Shown here: positions 11,502-24,197 of the stretch, piece after piece | Position numbering within the stretch: the stretch's first letter is position 1 | How the letters are laid out: each line of letters opens with the position of its first letter | Notes under the pieces: model-generated | What the model was told of the DNA's origin: nothing | Seen by the model: the letters and a program-made list of their open reading frames with translations, nothing else | The model's database searches: none | Assembly: GCA_018350325.1 (NCBI GenBank) | Contig: JAEVLN010000012.1 | Coordinates: 2,625,991 to 2,689,990, forward strand | Reading direction: 5' to 3' | From: Globodera rostochiensis | Lineage: Eukaryota; Nematoda; Chromadorea; Rhabditida; Heteroderidae | Length of the DNA: 64,000 nucleotides | Program-made: the position numbers and the translations under genes

Positions 11502-13200
11502 CTAAACGAGGGCCTTCGCTTCCAATGCTTTCTCACCGGCACTGAAGTACAGCTTGCGCCGTTGCTGCTGCGGTGTGTCCATGCTGGTCAGCCCGTACTC
11601 CTCGCCATCCGTTGTTGAACCTCCGCCGTTTGCGTTAAGGAATCCGCCGTTGGCTATGCCGATGTGCGGGGAAGCGGAGCCATGTTGCTGCTGTTGTTGG
11701 TGCTGAACCCCGGCGGCAGCTTTGACCAAAGCTTGGTAGCGCAGCTGACATTCGGCGATTGTTTTGTCCTTCTCCTGCTTGGCATAATGCAGAAATTGCA
11801 ACTGCAGGGATTGGATCTGAACGGATTCCGATCAGTTTGTTGCTTTGTCAAGCTTTGCAATTAGGCAAATGTGCGGCCAACCAATTTACGCTTTTCCATG
11901 CGCCAGCAGACGTTCCACAAGAAGATGGAGCTGCACACGGACAGGAAGAGGAGGATGGCCAGCAGAATGATGGCCACCACCTCGGCTCGTCTCCCGCTGT
12001 CCAACTCGACGCCGACGTCCCCCGCGGCGGTGGAATCTTCGCCCCTCAAAGCAAATTGACTCTCTGAAAATCGCGGACATTTTAAACAGTAATTAGTTCA
12101 AATTTATAAATCTTTCCCTTTTAATTGCCCGCCCCACCGACCGATTTGCCCTTCCACGCGAAACGCAACGCAAAAGCTTCCGTTTCCGCTTTTCCCCGCG
12201 GCACATTCCAGTACCAACTGAACAATGCCTCCCGCCAATTCTTCCGCGTCTTTTTCAATTCCCGTCCACTACAAATTCATTTAAATTAATTTAAATTAAT
12301 TTAATTAAATTAAATGGGAAGAAATGAACGCACAATCACTCGTCCCTCCCCGTCCATCCATCCCAATCGGAACAAATCGCCGTCCAACGGTCTCCAGATG
12401 GCCTGGGAGGCCAACAGAAAGGCGGACTGAATTGAGCAGCGAGGCCCATGCCCGGGGCGAACTTTCACGCCACTTTCTGGCGAAAAAACAATTATTTTTT
12501 AAATATTTTCGACGCCGACGCAATGAAAGAACCTTTCCATGCAATTCGCAATTCCGTGGACAACGCCTCGCCTTGCCGCGGTAAACTCAGTACTGGGGCG
12601 AACATTTGGGGGTCGGCGTTCTCCGAAGAGCGGTCGAAACGGAATGTGCGCCCGGGGCAATCTTTGGAGGGGAGAGGAATTGGTTTTGGACTTTGAGACT
12701 CGAGGGCTAATGGCGTTCTCTCAGGGGTTTTAGTGCTATTTGAGTTGCTCTTGGTGCTTTTAGAAGAGTTTTTTGTTATCACCTGGCGCTTTTGCGGCAC
12801 ATTTTCCGGTGCCCTCCGCCGTTTGGACGAATAATTGTTCGCCGGAGGGGCACCGGCAAACGCATCGCGCACGCGGTATTGACACCGCCCCGGCACTTCC
12901 CAACACTTCGGCACATGGACGCAAGCAGTGTTCGGCACGCACAAGCACAGCGTCGCCACCGACATTGTCCGTGGAGAAAGGCACGCGCTCAACAGCGAGC
13001 CAAGTGGGAAAAGTTGGGGACGTTTGTGCCGGATTTGAGGAAGACGATGCCAAGTTTTGGAGAACTTGTGGCGGATTTGGAGAGAACGGGGCCAAGTTTT
13101 GAGGGACTTGGGCCGAATCCGACGATTGGGAGGACAGTGAAAAGGGAAGGGCACTGATCGGCACAAAGAATAAAATAAACAGCAAAACGGAGACAAACAT
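11502..13200 (-). CDS. Single-pass membrane protein, possibly shavenoid-like
   Basis: Six exons: 12783-13200, 12520-12706, 12334-12472, 12142-12268, 11882-12063 and 11502-11816 (455 aa, phases consistent). The start MFVSVLLFILFFVPISALP is a clear signal peptide. A Ser/Pro linker and a compact Cys region follow (CLRPCAEVLGSAG, CVCRCPSG, GTGKC). The ectodomain includes LPRQGEALSTELRIAWKG and LGWMDGEGRVI. One transmembrane helix follows (VVAIILLAILLFLSVCSSIF) with a basic stop-transfer (RMEKRKL). The cytoplasmic tail is a short coiled coil with a Gln run. The order signal peptide, Cys cluster, ectodomain, TM recalls shavenoid-family proteins of actin-rich cuticle projections, but that link is tentative. 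Confidence 0.65.
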
Positions 13201-14938
13201 CCGCCCGAATCGATTCGATGAACCACCAAATCTGAGAGATTTAAAGATTTTGTTGGAAGGATTTGGGCAGGCGATTCAATGGGATGGAAAGTGAATGTTT
13301 TTGGGAAGTGAAAATGGGGGCTAATTTTAAGGTTACACTCCGTCCCCACGGCTGTACAATTCCATTCCCTCCGGGGATGGCGGACGAGCGATCTGCCGGC
13401 TGATCAGATCGCTCGTCCGTCATCCGTCCATTCGCACATTCTTCCGCTCATTGCGGTATTCAAAATGAAATTGGGGGGGGCGAATTGTGCGGATGACCCT
13501 GCAGGGCACAAAAGTGTGGTGTTTGCGAGCGCAAAAGACAAAACAGAGGATGAAATGTTGTCGCCTTGCATCGCCCCGAGGGATGTGGTGATAATGAAGA
13601 AGACGTCTGCTGTGCGCGGGGGGGGGGAGGAGGTCGCGCGAAATTTGGGCGATGATGATCGGAGGGGGGACAGAGCACACAGCACATCCCCGAGAGGAAT
13701 TCGGTCATCATCGGAGCGCGGGAGATGGGCTTCCCGAAGTCGGGAATGGGCATCCGCCACCGATCAATCCCCCCCCCCCTCCGACTTACGACCCAACCCC
13801 CTCCCCCCCCGCCCGACTCTTCCGCCACATCAATCCATCCATGTGCATACACTTACATCGCCGGGGGGGGGCTTATCCGAAAAGCAATCTTGCGGGAAAA
13901 TCGAGAGTTCAAGAGGCGGAGCAAAACAATGGAAGGACGGAGGGGTAAAGCGCGCCTCAGGGGGGAGGGAGGGATAATTGTGTGTTGGGTACGAAAAATA
14001 CTTTTTTACAACAGAACATTAAATTTAGGCTTAACTTAAAAGCATTGTTTACCGCAACGAAACATTCACCGCAATTTTTTATACGAAATGATCGAATGGA
14101 AGAATTAGGTTGGAGGAACAGCCGACCAAATTCATTGGATTTGCCCATTAGCGGGTAAAACGACAGACGAACGTCATCAGTTCGTTTTGGTTATAATTTG
14201 CGCCTTTCTTTCGATGTCAGACAGCAGCAGGTGAACGACAAAATGTGTTAAATTGTGGCGGGGGGGGGGGAAAGCCAAAGCCAAGCAACCGAACGCTTTC
14301 AACGCTTTCAGAGGCAGTCCAAACGATCCCCGCCATGTCCATCTGCTTTTTGTTGTTGGGTTGGAATGGATTGAATGGGTTGGGGGGGGGTGTACGTATT
14401 GGAAAGGGCGGATGGGTGATAAAGTGACGGAATGTCAACGGGGGCCGGACTCTGCAGCTGAACGAGTGAATGAACGAACGAACGAAGGAGTGGTGTGAAT
14501 GAATGAATCGGTCGGTGAATGATGGACGGGGGGGGGGGAGGGATCCAATCGGGCGATGAATTGGGGATAAGCGATGATATGCGTTATGTTTCGCAAAACG
14601 GGGGGAGGGGGGGGGGGAGGGCAAGGACGGGCAGAAGAGAAGCTAACCCGGACGATTAATTTTTGACAAAAAATCGGTGTTAGATCGCTCAACTCGTAGG
14701 AGGAATTGGGTGGTCGGGGCAATGCTTCAAGGGCATCGTCTCGGTCAGCTTCGACTCGAAATGCTTTAAAAAGATGCCCCCCCACCAAATTGCCTTGGCG
14801 TTTTGTTTATTCAAAATAATCCCCCCCCCCCGACTTTCAATTTGTTTGGTTTGCAAGTGTTTATTTGCCTTTGAAATGGGGAAAAAAGGGGACATTTTTG
14901 GGGGGGGGGGGGGGTAAAGGAAAGTTTCTTTGGGCGTT
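13201..14938. other. Non-coding interval with C/G tracts
   Basis: Upstream flank of the membrane-protein gene and downstream flank of the next minus-strand gene. Contains the hairpin at 13381-13419 and many C/G runs. No supported exon. Confidence 0.55.
13381..13419. other. Perfect 15 bp hairpin
   Basis: CGGACGAGCGATCTG, a 9-base spacer, then its exact reverse complement CAGATCGCTCGTCCG. It lies about 180 bp upstream of the start of the minus-strand gene at 13200. Role unknown. Confidence 0.75.
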
Positions 14939-17900
14939 TCATCCGTTTTGGCCTCGCAATTGTTGCTGCAATGAGGCGATGATTCGGTCCCTTTCCGCTA
15001 ATTGTTGTCGCAAAACGGCATTTTGAAGCCGCAGGGTTTCCAACTCTTCGAGGTCCTAAAGAAAAATTAAAAAAAAAAACTCAAAATTAGGCCAATCGAA
15101 AAGAAAACAAATGTTTTACCCTCCGCAGGGAGTCCTGCAATTGGTGCAAATCGGAGCGGAAGTCGCTGAGCAAAACGGGGAAGAAGACGGCGGCGCCGTC
15201 CTCACTTTTTACGTCCTTAGGCAATTCCGTCGGATGCGCCGGGGGCGGCGGCCTTCTGACAAAGGCATTAATTAATTAATTAATTAATGAAGATAATAGC
15301 GGCCATTAATTTGAATCATTTGACGGCAAATGTCTTCCACTGACTTTGCCGTCACTTCCGAAGTGGACGCGTGGCAAGGGGCGGCGGCAGCGCCGGCGGC
15401 GTTTCCATTCACTTTTGCCCCTTTCGGGTCGGACCGGGACCGGGCATTTCTGCAAAACGGACGGATTAGGCATTTCTATTAAAACGCCACTAATTGCAAG
15501 CAAATCACCTTAGCGAATGCATTAGCGAGTGCCAAAGAAAACAATCGGCCATTCGATTTCAAATTGAAATTGCGAAATATTAAATCGCGGCTTTTTTTGA
15601 ATATTTGTGTTTTACAAAAGAGGTGAGAATTGGCAACGTTTTTGGGAATTAATGGAGCCAATAAACTGCCGCGATGGCCTATCAATAAATAAATAATCGG
15701 GCGGCGGAAGAAATTGTGACCCCTTAGCTAATTTTTAGTTTTTGTTTATCTACATAAATACGCAAAATGAATTTTTATTTGATTTAAAACATTTATTTAT
15801 TTTGTGATCATCGATAAATGAATGATGAATGGAGGGGAGGGGGGGGGGGAATCGATCATCAGCAGGCGGAAGAATGGTTGGGTGGTGGGATGTGGGGGGG
15901 GGGGGGGAATTGGGGGGGGGGTGGGGGGGGGGGAATTGGGGGGGGGTGGGGGGGGGGGGAATTGGGGGGGGGGGGGTGGGGGGGGAATTGGGGGGGGACG
16001 TCATAGCTCCAGCAGAGGGGGGGGGGGGCTGACACATTTTGAACGAATAGTCCCTTTTCGATCGAAATGAGACGACTGACAGTTCCGAACCAACCCAAGA
16101 AACTGAAACGGAAACATTTCGTTTCATTTTAAAGTTAAAATGTTTTGATTAGAACAATTAAAGTTGCCCCTTTGTTTTAAACCGACTTCCTCTATTATCT
16201 TTATTCTAATTGTCTCAATAGCCGGAGGATTGAGTATTTGTCAACTGATAGTAATTGCGTTCATAAATGGGCTTACTAATCACGTGAACAGCGAGTGAGT
16301 GAAGTGAACGAATATGATTTCCAGTTTGATCGGCGGTGATCGATGCGATTAGTCAAAAGAATTCTTCCCCCCCCCCGGGGGTCAAAGTCCACCGAATAAT
16401 TCCATTTCTATTTTTATGGTTATATTTCATTTCCGGTCATATGATTAAATTTGATGATAAGCTATTTTCGGAAACGCAAAGTTTCTTTCTTTGAGCGTTA
16501 AAAACGCGCTGATAAGAAACAAAAATTCGCTTCGATTATTTTTTAAAAGTTTCAAATGGCCGACAGTTTTCGTTTTTTCGTTTGTCCATTCCCACCGTTT
16601 CCGTCCGCCAATTTTCAGCGCACTCTCCAGCCGACTTTGCACCAAAAGAATTTCCCCCCGGGGGTCGCCCCCGCCCGCCCATTGCTCAGCCACCAGCACA
16701 ACGGAAGACGGCGCATCGGAAGAGTCGGCCGGGGAAGAGGGCGACATTTTGTTGGCGTTGTTCGACTGCGTTTGTGTCACTGCGGGCGATGGACCGCTGC
16801 TGAGTTCGTCGATGAGACGAAAATCGGTCGAGAGAACGGCCGGAGGCGACGCACTGATCAACATTGGCTGGTCCCTGTGATCGGAAATTGGGGAAAGTTT
16901 GAACGGACGGCAATTATACGGAAAACAAACGCAATTCTGATTAATATGAGCCTAAGAGAGCGATCAAATGATCGGAGGGGGGGGGGAAGGGAATTGGTGG
17001 CTGTGCAAATCAAATCAAATCAGAGGGGAGGGGAGGAGAACGCCCCGGGGCATTTGGGTAGATCTTCTGCTGGCGAAAGATTTGCGGAAGGAATGCTAAA
17101 TGGATTCAGACTGTTGGGAGATGCACACACAATTTGTTGTGGGGGGGGCGACACGACGACCACCCCCCCCCCACCGATCCTTCCACACTTTTTGTGTGCC
17201 TTCACTCGCCCATCCCGATCGATGACAGAGATCAAGAACCTCCGCCCACTCAAAGCAAGCAGATCGCATCCCGTTAGTTAGCAGCGCATCCCTAACAATC
17301 TTCTCATCCCCTAATCCATTCTCATACAAAACGATGAAGAGGAGAAGCTCATTCACATCGCTACTAAGTTCAAGCCTTGAAACTAATGAAGCGATCGGTC
17401 ATCTGATCAGCTTACCCGATTTCGTCGTCGATCAGTCCGCTTCGCGCCTTCGGTCCCGTGTTGTCCCCTGGCGACTTCTTCCGCGGCTGCGGGCTGGCCA
17501 AAAGTTGGGCCAAAGTCGGCCGAAAAGTCGGAGGCGGCGGATAAAGGGCAGCAGCAAAACTTTTGCCTAAGCAATGGCAAAACTTTAAAAGCGCAACAAA
17601 AAGCATCATAACACAACAGGGATCAGATCAAAACCCCCCCCCCCCCCCCCCTCCCGCGGGGCGATTATTTCCGAAATTGGGAGATTGGGAGGACGGATGC
17701 CTGGGGCCTGAGGGGGGATGCCTGAGGGGGGGCGGCGGGTTGATGAAGGCAAAGTTTGGCTGCTCGGTGAAGAAAGAAACTCCGTCCGTCCGACCGACCG
17801 AAGGGCGGGGGCTTCTCGCATTTCGTCGCCGTTTTGCTGCGATGGACAAACACTCCTTTCTCTTCCCGACGGATGGCCCCTCAGGGGAGAATCCTTCGCC

Positions 17901-20737
17901 TCTTTTCGGCGGTCCATTCGGCCCCAGGGCCCTTCTCAACATCGACTTGGCCTTGGCCCAGGGAGAATTTGCGGGAAAGAGAGGGAACTACCGACCGACT
18001 ATTGAGCCCTACGAATGGGCGACGCTTTCCCCCCGGGGGGAGGGGGTAAATTGAATTTCCTTAGGGCCCTTTTTGGATGGAAAGACTTTATTTGTAAAGC
18101 GCCTTTGAAAGTGCCACCCCCTGGTCATTCTCAGGCTACAAAATATAGTAATTGTTAGCAAATTTAATTAACCAAAACAAAAGTTTTTAGGAATAAAAAC
18201 AAATTGCTTTTGAGAAGACTCTCCCCCGGCACATTTTGGCGGATGGCATTACTGACTTTTTTGGCCCTCTTTTGGTGCCGTTGTGTTAGTCGCACTGCCA
18301 ACGTTGGCTCTGCCGTTTTTGATCTTTCCTCCAAAAAAGCCCCTCCGTTCGGTCATTTTTATGCCCATTTTCCACGGCACGGCGCCGCACTGCTCCACGG
18401 CCGGCGAGTTTTCGTCCGCAACGCGACTCGACTCGCTTTCCGCCAGTGGCGCCACACGACGGTGCTGCGGAACGCCCGCAGCATTGACTTTTTGGGCTCG
18501 AGAATCAGTCACCGATCGGACGGAGCGAAGACGGACGCCGGTCGTTGCCGCACCAGCGGACGTAATTGAAGCCGACTCGCTGAACGACTTGGACTTGGCC
18601 TTCTGCTCAGCAGGCACGGAGTGCCGTTTGCGGAACAGTCCCGTGTAAGAAGAGCTCGAAGAAGCTTCTGTTGAATTAATGGGTGGGAATACGCAATTGG
18701 GGGAGGGTTTTTGCCTGACCCTTCTGTTGGTCGGTTGTCCTCGTCGTTTTCGCCGTCTCTCTGTCGCCGGTTCCGTCTCTTCCGGCGCTGCGTCCGCGTC
18801 GCCGTCTGACCAAAAGCGGCGAAGCCTCACAGACGCGCGTGGCGACTAATCGCAGACTGCGCGAACAGAAGACGCGCCGTTTGCCCCCGCGCGCCTCCGG
18901 CGCCCCATGCTGGGCCTTCCGGTCGCGAATCGGTCCCCCGCCTTCCACCGCCCCAAATGAAACGGACAGCGCCGACTTGGCGGCGCGTACGCGAACCGGC
19001 GGCACGTCGTCAGCGAATGAAATGGGCGCCGAATGAGCGCCCATCGGAGGAAACGATTGGGGCGATTTACGAAGCGTTTTTGGCGTAGACAAACTTTAAA
19101 TTGATTAATTGTTACAGCGAATTGCCTCCAGAGATTTTGGACCTCGGCCAGAGTTGGGGAGGCGACGACTTCGGCAAAGGCGGGGGGACGGTGGACAGAG
19201 TCGCCTCAGCCTCTAAAATAAATTCTTTTGGCATTTCCTGCAATTAGTCCGTCTTTAGCCTTACCGATCACCGTCATTTTTGTTCGATTTCCCCTCGGGC
19301 GTTCTTTTTCTCTCTCTTCAAAAGTCAATTCGGTAAATTCCATTTCGGGCACTCGGCGAAGTTCCGTTGTTGACGATAAGACGGGAAGTGGCGCAAACTG
19401 AACTTGTTTGCCGGTGGAATGGTCGTCAGTTTCTGTTTGAATTTAAATTTTTGTAAATTTACGTTAAATTTGCTTCAAAAACCTTCGCCCGGCGGCAGTC
19501 TCCGGGGCACACCCCGCGGCGAAGGAAGCAAAGTGGTCATCGGTCCTCGACGGGGCATTTCCGAGCTGTTCATGTTGGGGGTCGTCGTCTCTAAGCTCCA
19601 CGACTTTGTCATTGGGTCGCCGCACACTGTCGGAATTCGACTTTGTTGACGGCCAATCTCCAAACTGCGGCTCATCGGCAAAGCATCTTTGGCCTGTTTG
19701 AGAGCCGTCAGCCGGGTCAGCCGCGTCTGAATATGGCCATTTTTGTAATAACCCCCTCAGGGAAGGTCATTTAAGCACGGACAGGTCGGCCTCCCCCCCC
19801 CCGGCGTTAGTTTGATCGATCGATCGCTTCCAACCTTTACGGAATGGGCGACGGACATTAACGGACTCTTCGGCGTTGCCTTGCAATTTTCAGCCGCTGT
19901 CTTTGACGGCGCCTCTCTCTGTTCTTTCGTTTTGCGGCGCATTAATTTGGGAAGTCGCGAGGCGTTTGCCGCTTTTTTGGCCGCTTCCCGCTTTTGCGCA
20001 CTTTCAACGCCGCTCCGTTCGGCCGCTGCCAAATGTTCCGGCACTTTTTCCCCGTCCGCCGGTGTCATTTCTGCATCGATTGGGTTGTTCTCGTCAATTA
20101 TTTGTGCAATTTGTTGATGAATGACCGCAACACTTCCAACACTTTGCTGTCGAGCGACCAATCCCGATTGGATCGACTCGTTGCTGCGCGACTCGGGAAT
20201 GGGCGGAATTGCGCGGTTCAGCGGAGGCCGAGGACGATGCGTTTGGAAGCCGTACTGTGAGACCTAAAAGAAACCAAAAAGATAGCCTTTTTGTTGTAAG
20301 CATCTTTTACCAGTGATTGCCGTTGTTGTTGTTGTTGCTGAACATGTACTCCTCCATCAGTTGGCCATGGCTCTCCCTCGTTGTTGTTGTTGTTGTTGTT
20401 GTTCGATAGAAGCGGTTGCCCTCCGTTTGGATGGTACGGGAAGTGGAGGAGGAGTTGTTCATTGTTGTTGTTCTGCTCGTCCATCGAGTCCAGCAAGCTC
20501 TGTGGTCTTGTTGTGCCAGATGTGTTGACCGACGAGGCCCAATTCCGACTTCCGATAGTTCCGGCACCGGTCGAGACGATGGGAGGACGAACGGCGGATG
20601 GGATAACCATTAGGGTGGAGTGCGTGCGCGGGTACGGGTAAGTGTGGCCCGTGGTGGAAGTGGCGCAGGGAACGGAAGAACAGCAGTTAATGGAGGAAGC
20701 GGAAGAGGACGCGGCACGACGGAGGCCACGAAACGGA
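14939..20737 (-). CDS. Large Ser/Pro-rich protein with C-terminal coiled coil (5' end open)
   Basis: Twelve exons with unbroken phase: 20311-20737, 19841-20263, 19483-19726, 19265-19402, 19116-19212, 18720-19093, 18257-18667, 17416-17566, 16596-16874, 15345-15449, 15120-15255 and 14939-15055 (966 residues visible). The N-terminal part has SPFRGLRRAASSSASS-type text, poly-Asn and poly-Gln. The middle is basic and disordered (LMRRKTKEQREAP, YTGLFRKRHSVPAEQKAKSK). The end is a leucine-heptad coiled coil (RRDLEELETLRLQNAVLRQQ, then LAERDRIIASLQQQL). The start is not seen: the first exon is entered in phase 2, and the donor at 21774 (CACCACAG then GTCAGA) would fit. It could be a cytoplasmic scaffold or the tail of a membrane protein. 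Family not recognised. Confidence 0.65.
15830..16032. repeat. G-tract/GAATT repeat inside an intron
   Basis: Repeated G8-G14 runs separated by AATT or T, within the 15450-16595 intron of the surrounding gene. Minus-strand transcripts would carry C runs. Confidence 0.7.
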
Positions 20738-21773
20738 CTGAAGAAAAGAAATATGACGGATTTGGGAGGTCGCCGGAGGGGGGGGGGAACTTTTAGAAAG
20801 TGCCAAAAATCCGATGGATGCTCCGTTGGAGGCTGGGCGGGGGGGGCTGACAGAGATGGGGCCAATTGGGGATTAAAATGGCATTGGTGAGGCAAAAGAC
20901 AACCCTGACTGGAAGAGGGAAGGCAATTGTCCCCAACCTAAGCCATACAAGCATGGCCAAAAATGCCCTCAAGGGATTTGCCAAGAAAGGCGTTTGAGGA
21001 CCGACCCGGATGCCAACAAACACGATGGATGGAGTGAATGTGTGTCAAAAAAGGACTTTCTTCGGGAGATGAAGACCAACTCCCTAACCGTTTGGCCCAG
21101 ATCCGTTCCAGCAGCTTCTTCATGCATTTATTTGTCTCGACGATGGAATTTGCACGACGAAATGGGGGAGGGTGTGACAACAATTGGCTGTGGAAATGGC
21201 CAATTTACTGAGGGAGGGGAGGGGGGACGATGTTTTGGAGGAATCGGCACAAAAAGTATCGCTATGACAGCAAATTCCCTCCCCCCCCAACTTTCCCTCT
21301 TTGTGCCCAACGACAGCAATTCCAATTAGCCCCCGAGGGGAGGAAGGGCCGCGGGTTGAGAGGTTGTCCAGGGGATGAGAAGCCCCGGCGGCGAATCCCG
21401 AAACAAATGGACGAGAGCCGCGCATTGCAAGAGTGGACGAATGCAAGCAATATTAGTGCGTGGGCACAACAAAAAATGTGGGGGAATTTGCCCTGTGGGA
21501 AAATGTGTGCGGGAGAATGGCCTTGGGGGCATTTGCTCAAACAAAGCGTTGGGGTGGGCAATACACATAATAAATGCCACCACGGCCTGGCGGACATGGC
21601 AAATTAATAAGTGAGCGCCGGAGGGGGGGGGGGGGCTCTTCCATTAGTCCAATTGGTTTCGTAACTTTGCCAACGGAAAAAATTAATGGAAATTTTTGAA
21701 ATGTGCTTTACTATTTTAAGGCATGGCACTTTTTGGAGTTGAAATTGCATTTTAAATGTTCTGACCTGTGGTG

Positions 21774-22000
21774 CATTATGTTGGCGCGTCGATTTCGTCC
21801 GTCCCTCGCCCCTCCGGCGCCTTTAGCCCTGTCGCCCCCCTGCCGCCCCTCCTCCTCCTCTTTCGCCTTGACCTCTTTTGCCACGACGTGCCCTCTTCCA
21901 ACTCCGACTCCGTCCTTCTTGAACTTCCTTTTTTGCTTTTGCTGCTTTTCCTCCTTAGGGCGGTGTTCAGTTTGACCTCCCAGAAGAATGCTCAGCTCGG
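21774..22000 (-). CDS. Candidate Lys-rich upstream exon (low confidence)
   Basis: Open minus-strand frame ending at 21774 with donor GTCAGA in phase 2, matching the phase-2 entry of the exon at 20737. It encodes a highly basic stretch (RNRRANIMHH at its end). The upstream boundary is unresolved, and another frame from an AG at about 21975 is equally open for about 65 codons. Kept as a possible 5' continuation of the 14939-20737 gene. Confidence 0.25.
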
Positions 22001-22266
22001 CGCCCATCAACAGCGCCCGAGGCAACGTAAATGGCCAAGAGGAGAGATGCCGGAAGAGAGATTCTGAACAAACAGCGGGGGGTGGGAAAATTGAATTTGG
22101 CATTGGGGGAGGCAAATTGATGAAAGAAAGTTAAGGCGATGATGAAGAGTACAAATGGATGGGAAAGTCAGAGATGAGGCGAAGTTTGTGCAAAATATGC
22201 CAATTCGGTGGCGAATGGGCTGAAGGCAGCCAAAAAGGCGGTTGGACAACGCGAAATTCCCGGGGA

Positions 22267-22425
22267 GGGGGGGGGAATTTAGTGACCCCCCCCCCTCGGG
22301 GGTACAGTTTTACAAAAGAGACCCCCCCCCGGGGGTACAGTTTCACAAAAGAGACCCCCCCCCCGGGGTACAGTTTCACAAAAGAACCCCCCCCCCCCCC
22401 GGGGGGGTACAGTTTCACAAAAAGG
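22267..22425. repeat. Short C-rich tandem array (4 copies)
   Basis: Four copies of a 33-40 bp unit, GGGGTACAGTTTCACAAAAG followed by a C run, differing mainly in C-run length. Non-coding context. Confidence 0.8.
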
Positions 22426-24197
22426 CTAATTATCAGCTCGAGAATTGACTTCGGCCTATGAGCATCAATCGATGGTGGAATGAATGGCTTTTTAACGCGG
22501 AAGAGCAAAAAAAACGATGAAGCTGACAATGGGAGAGAAAGAGAGGCGCCGTGAGGCATTTTTGAAAAAGATAAAGCGTTGGCCGCGAATATGTTAGCGA
22601 GTGCAGTGCCACCTTTTGTTGCCATTTGCCATTGCCTTCGGGGGGGGGGGGGAAATGGCCCTTGGGGCACAATTGGCTCTTTTGCATCGGCCTAAGGTGG
22701 GCGAATGAGAGACTTTCTGAGTTTTCAGAGACTTTAAAAGAGTGAAGGAGGGGGGGGGGCGGGGAGGCTATTTTTCTTTTTCAACAATACGGCACCGAGC
22801 GAGAATAGGCAATGGAAGGGGGGGGGGAATAATAATGCCGATGGATGTGCTTTGAGGGATGCCCTTCGGACGACTAAATTGTCTATTTTTAAAGGGTTTA
22901 TGGCACAGAAAGTGCCGGAGGAGAGGATGATACTCTTTTGGCATTCATTCGGCATTCATGGCCAGTTGCGCGAGTGTTTCCCGAATGGGATCGATGGGAG
23001 GGGTGAAGGGGATTTGGCCTGGCCGAGACTTCCCTCCCCCCCCCCCCCGGGGGGACGCCGCCCCCCCCCCCCTCCCTTACACTTCCCGCAAAATTGCCCT
23101 TGGGCTCTTTTGATGTCCGTGCAAAGAAAGAAGGAAGCGAAAGTGTGGCCAATGGCAGTGCAAACGCCCGGCAAAACGGCCAAATTATGGGGCAGAGTGA
23201 AAGTGGGGGGAGGGGGCACAACAATTTGGAGAGAGCAAACTTTGCTTAAAAAGGGGGGGGCCGTCACAATTCAAATGAATAATTAATGTTTTAGTGGCAG
23301 GGAATTTCCCTGACAAATAATGCCCAAAACAAACGCATAATGGGCCAAACATTAGAGAGGTAAATGAAAAGTCTGCAAAAGTTAACGTCTGATTAAAAAA
23401 GAATGCATTATTCGCTCCTAAGGAAAGACGGCACAACAAACGATGTTTCCTTTTGGCCCTTGGGGGGAAGGGAGCATAATCCAATCATAATGAATCAATC
23501 AAATCACGATTTTGGATCACAAAGCTTCACTAAGTACATTTAATTAATTCAATTATTATTTTTTAATTATGTATTTCCTGCCTTCTCTTTTTCGTCGCAT
23601 ATGTCCCCCCCCCTCCCGCCCAACTTGGTTCAGTTGTTCATTCACTCTCTGAAGCTCACCCCGCCAACATCCGCCGTCCATTCAATTCATTGGAACATTC
23701 ATCAATTCCCCCCCCCCCCTCTCCCCCCCTCATCCTCAACACCTTTTTCATTCATTCTATGCAAAAATCCCTTGCAAAATCCCCCCCCCCCCCCTTCTTT
23801 CTTTCTTCTCTCTTTTCCATCTTTCCTTTATCCGATTTATTTTTGCGATTCCCCTCCCCCCCCCCCCCCCAAAGTTTCGATGCGATTTTTTCCGCGCGAA
23901 ATGGCGGTTGGTTGATGTGTTGGGGGGGGGGGGGGATTCATTGCACTTTGGTCGGTCTCCTCGACTCGCCTGCCGCTGCTGACGATTGGGTGGGTGGGTG
24001 AATAAATGCAGGGGCCATCACCACCAACCGCCAACATCAACACCAACAGCCCCAGCAGCTCATCATCAGCAGCTCGGAGCATTGTCATGGGCGGGCGCAA
24101 TTGGAGAATAAATAACAAATAAATTAATAAAACAATTCATTCATTTGTCCAATCGGAAACCGCCGCCTCAAACCTTTTTCTTCATTCGTTCCTTCAA

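Larger units (their letters stand above)
20738..24197. other. Mostly non-coding interval with a candidate upstream exon
   Basis: No complete gene seen. A Lys-rich minus-strand frame at about 21774-22000 (KEEKQQKQKRKFKKDG) ends at a good donor (CACCACAG, GTCAGA) in the phase needed by the exon at 20737, so it may be an upstream exon of that gene. A competing frame there also looks codon-like. The rest holds C/G tracts and the short array at 22267-22425. Confidence 0.4.

Noticed and set aside
10493..11542. Long open frames on both strands (DERMEEEEE and Phe/His/Ile-rich translations)
   Set aside because: Produced by the 27 bp tandem array, whose length is a multiple of three; no start context, introns or domain.
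12492..13349. 285-codon minus-strand open frame
   Set aside because: It overlaps two frames of the 11502-13200 gene. The 5' half belongs to another frame with a clear signal peptide, and a phased intron (12707-12782) explains the switch.
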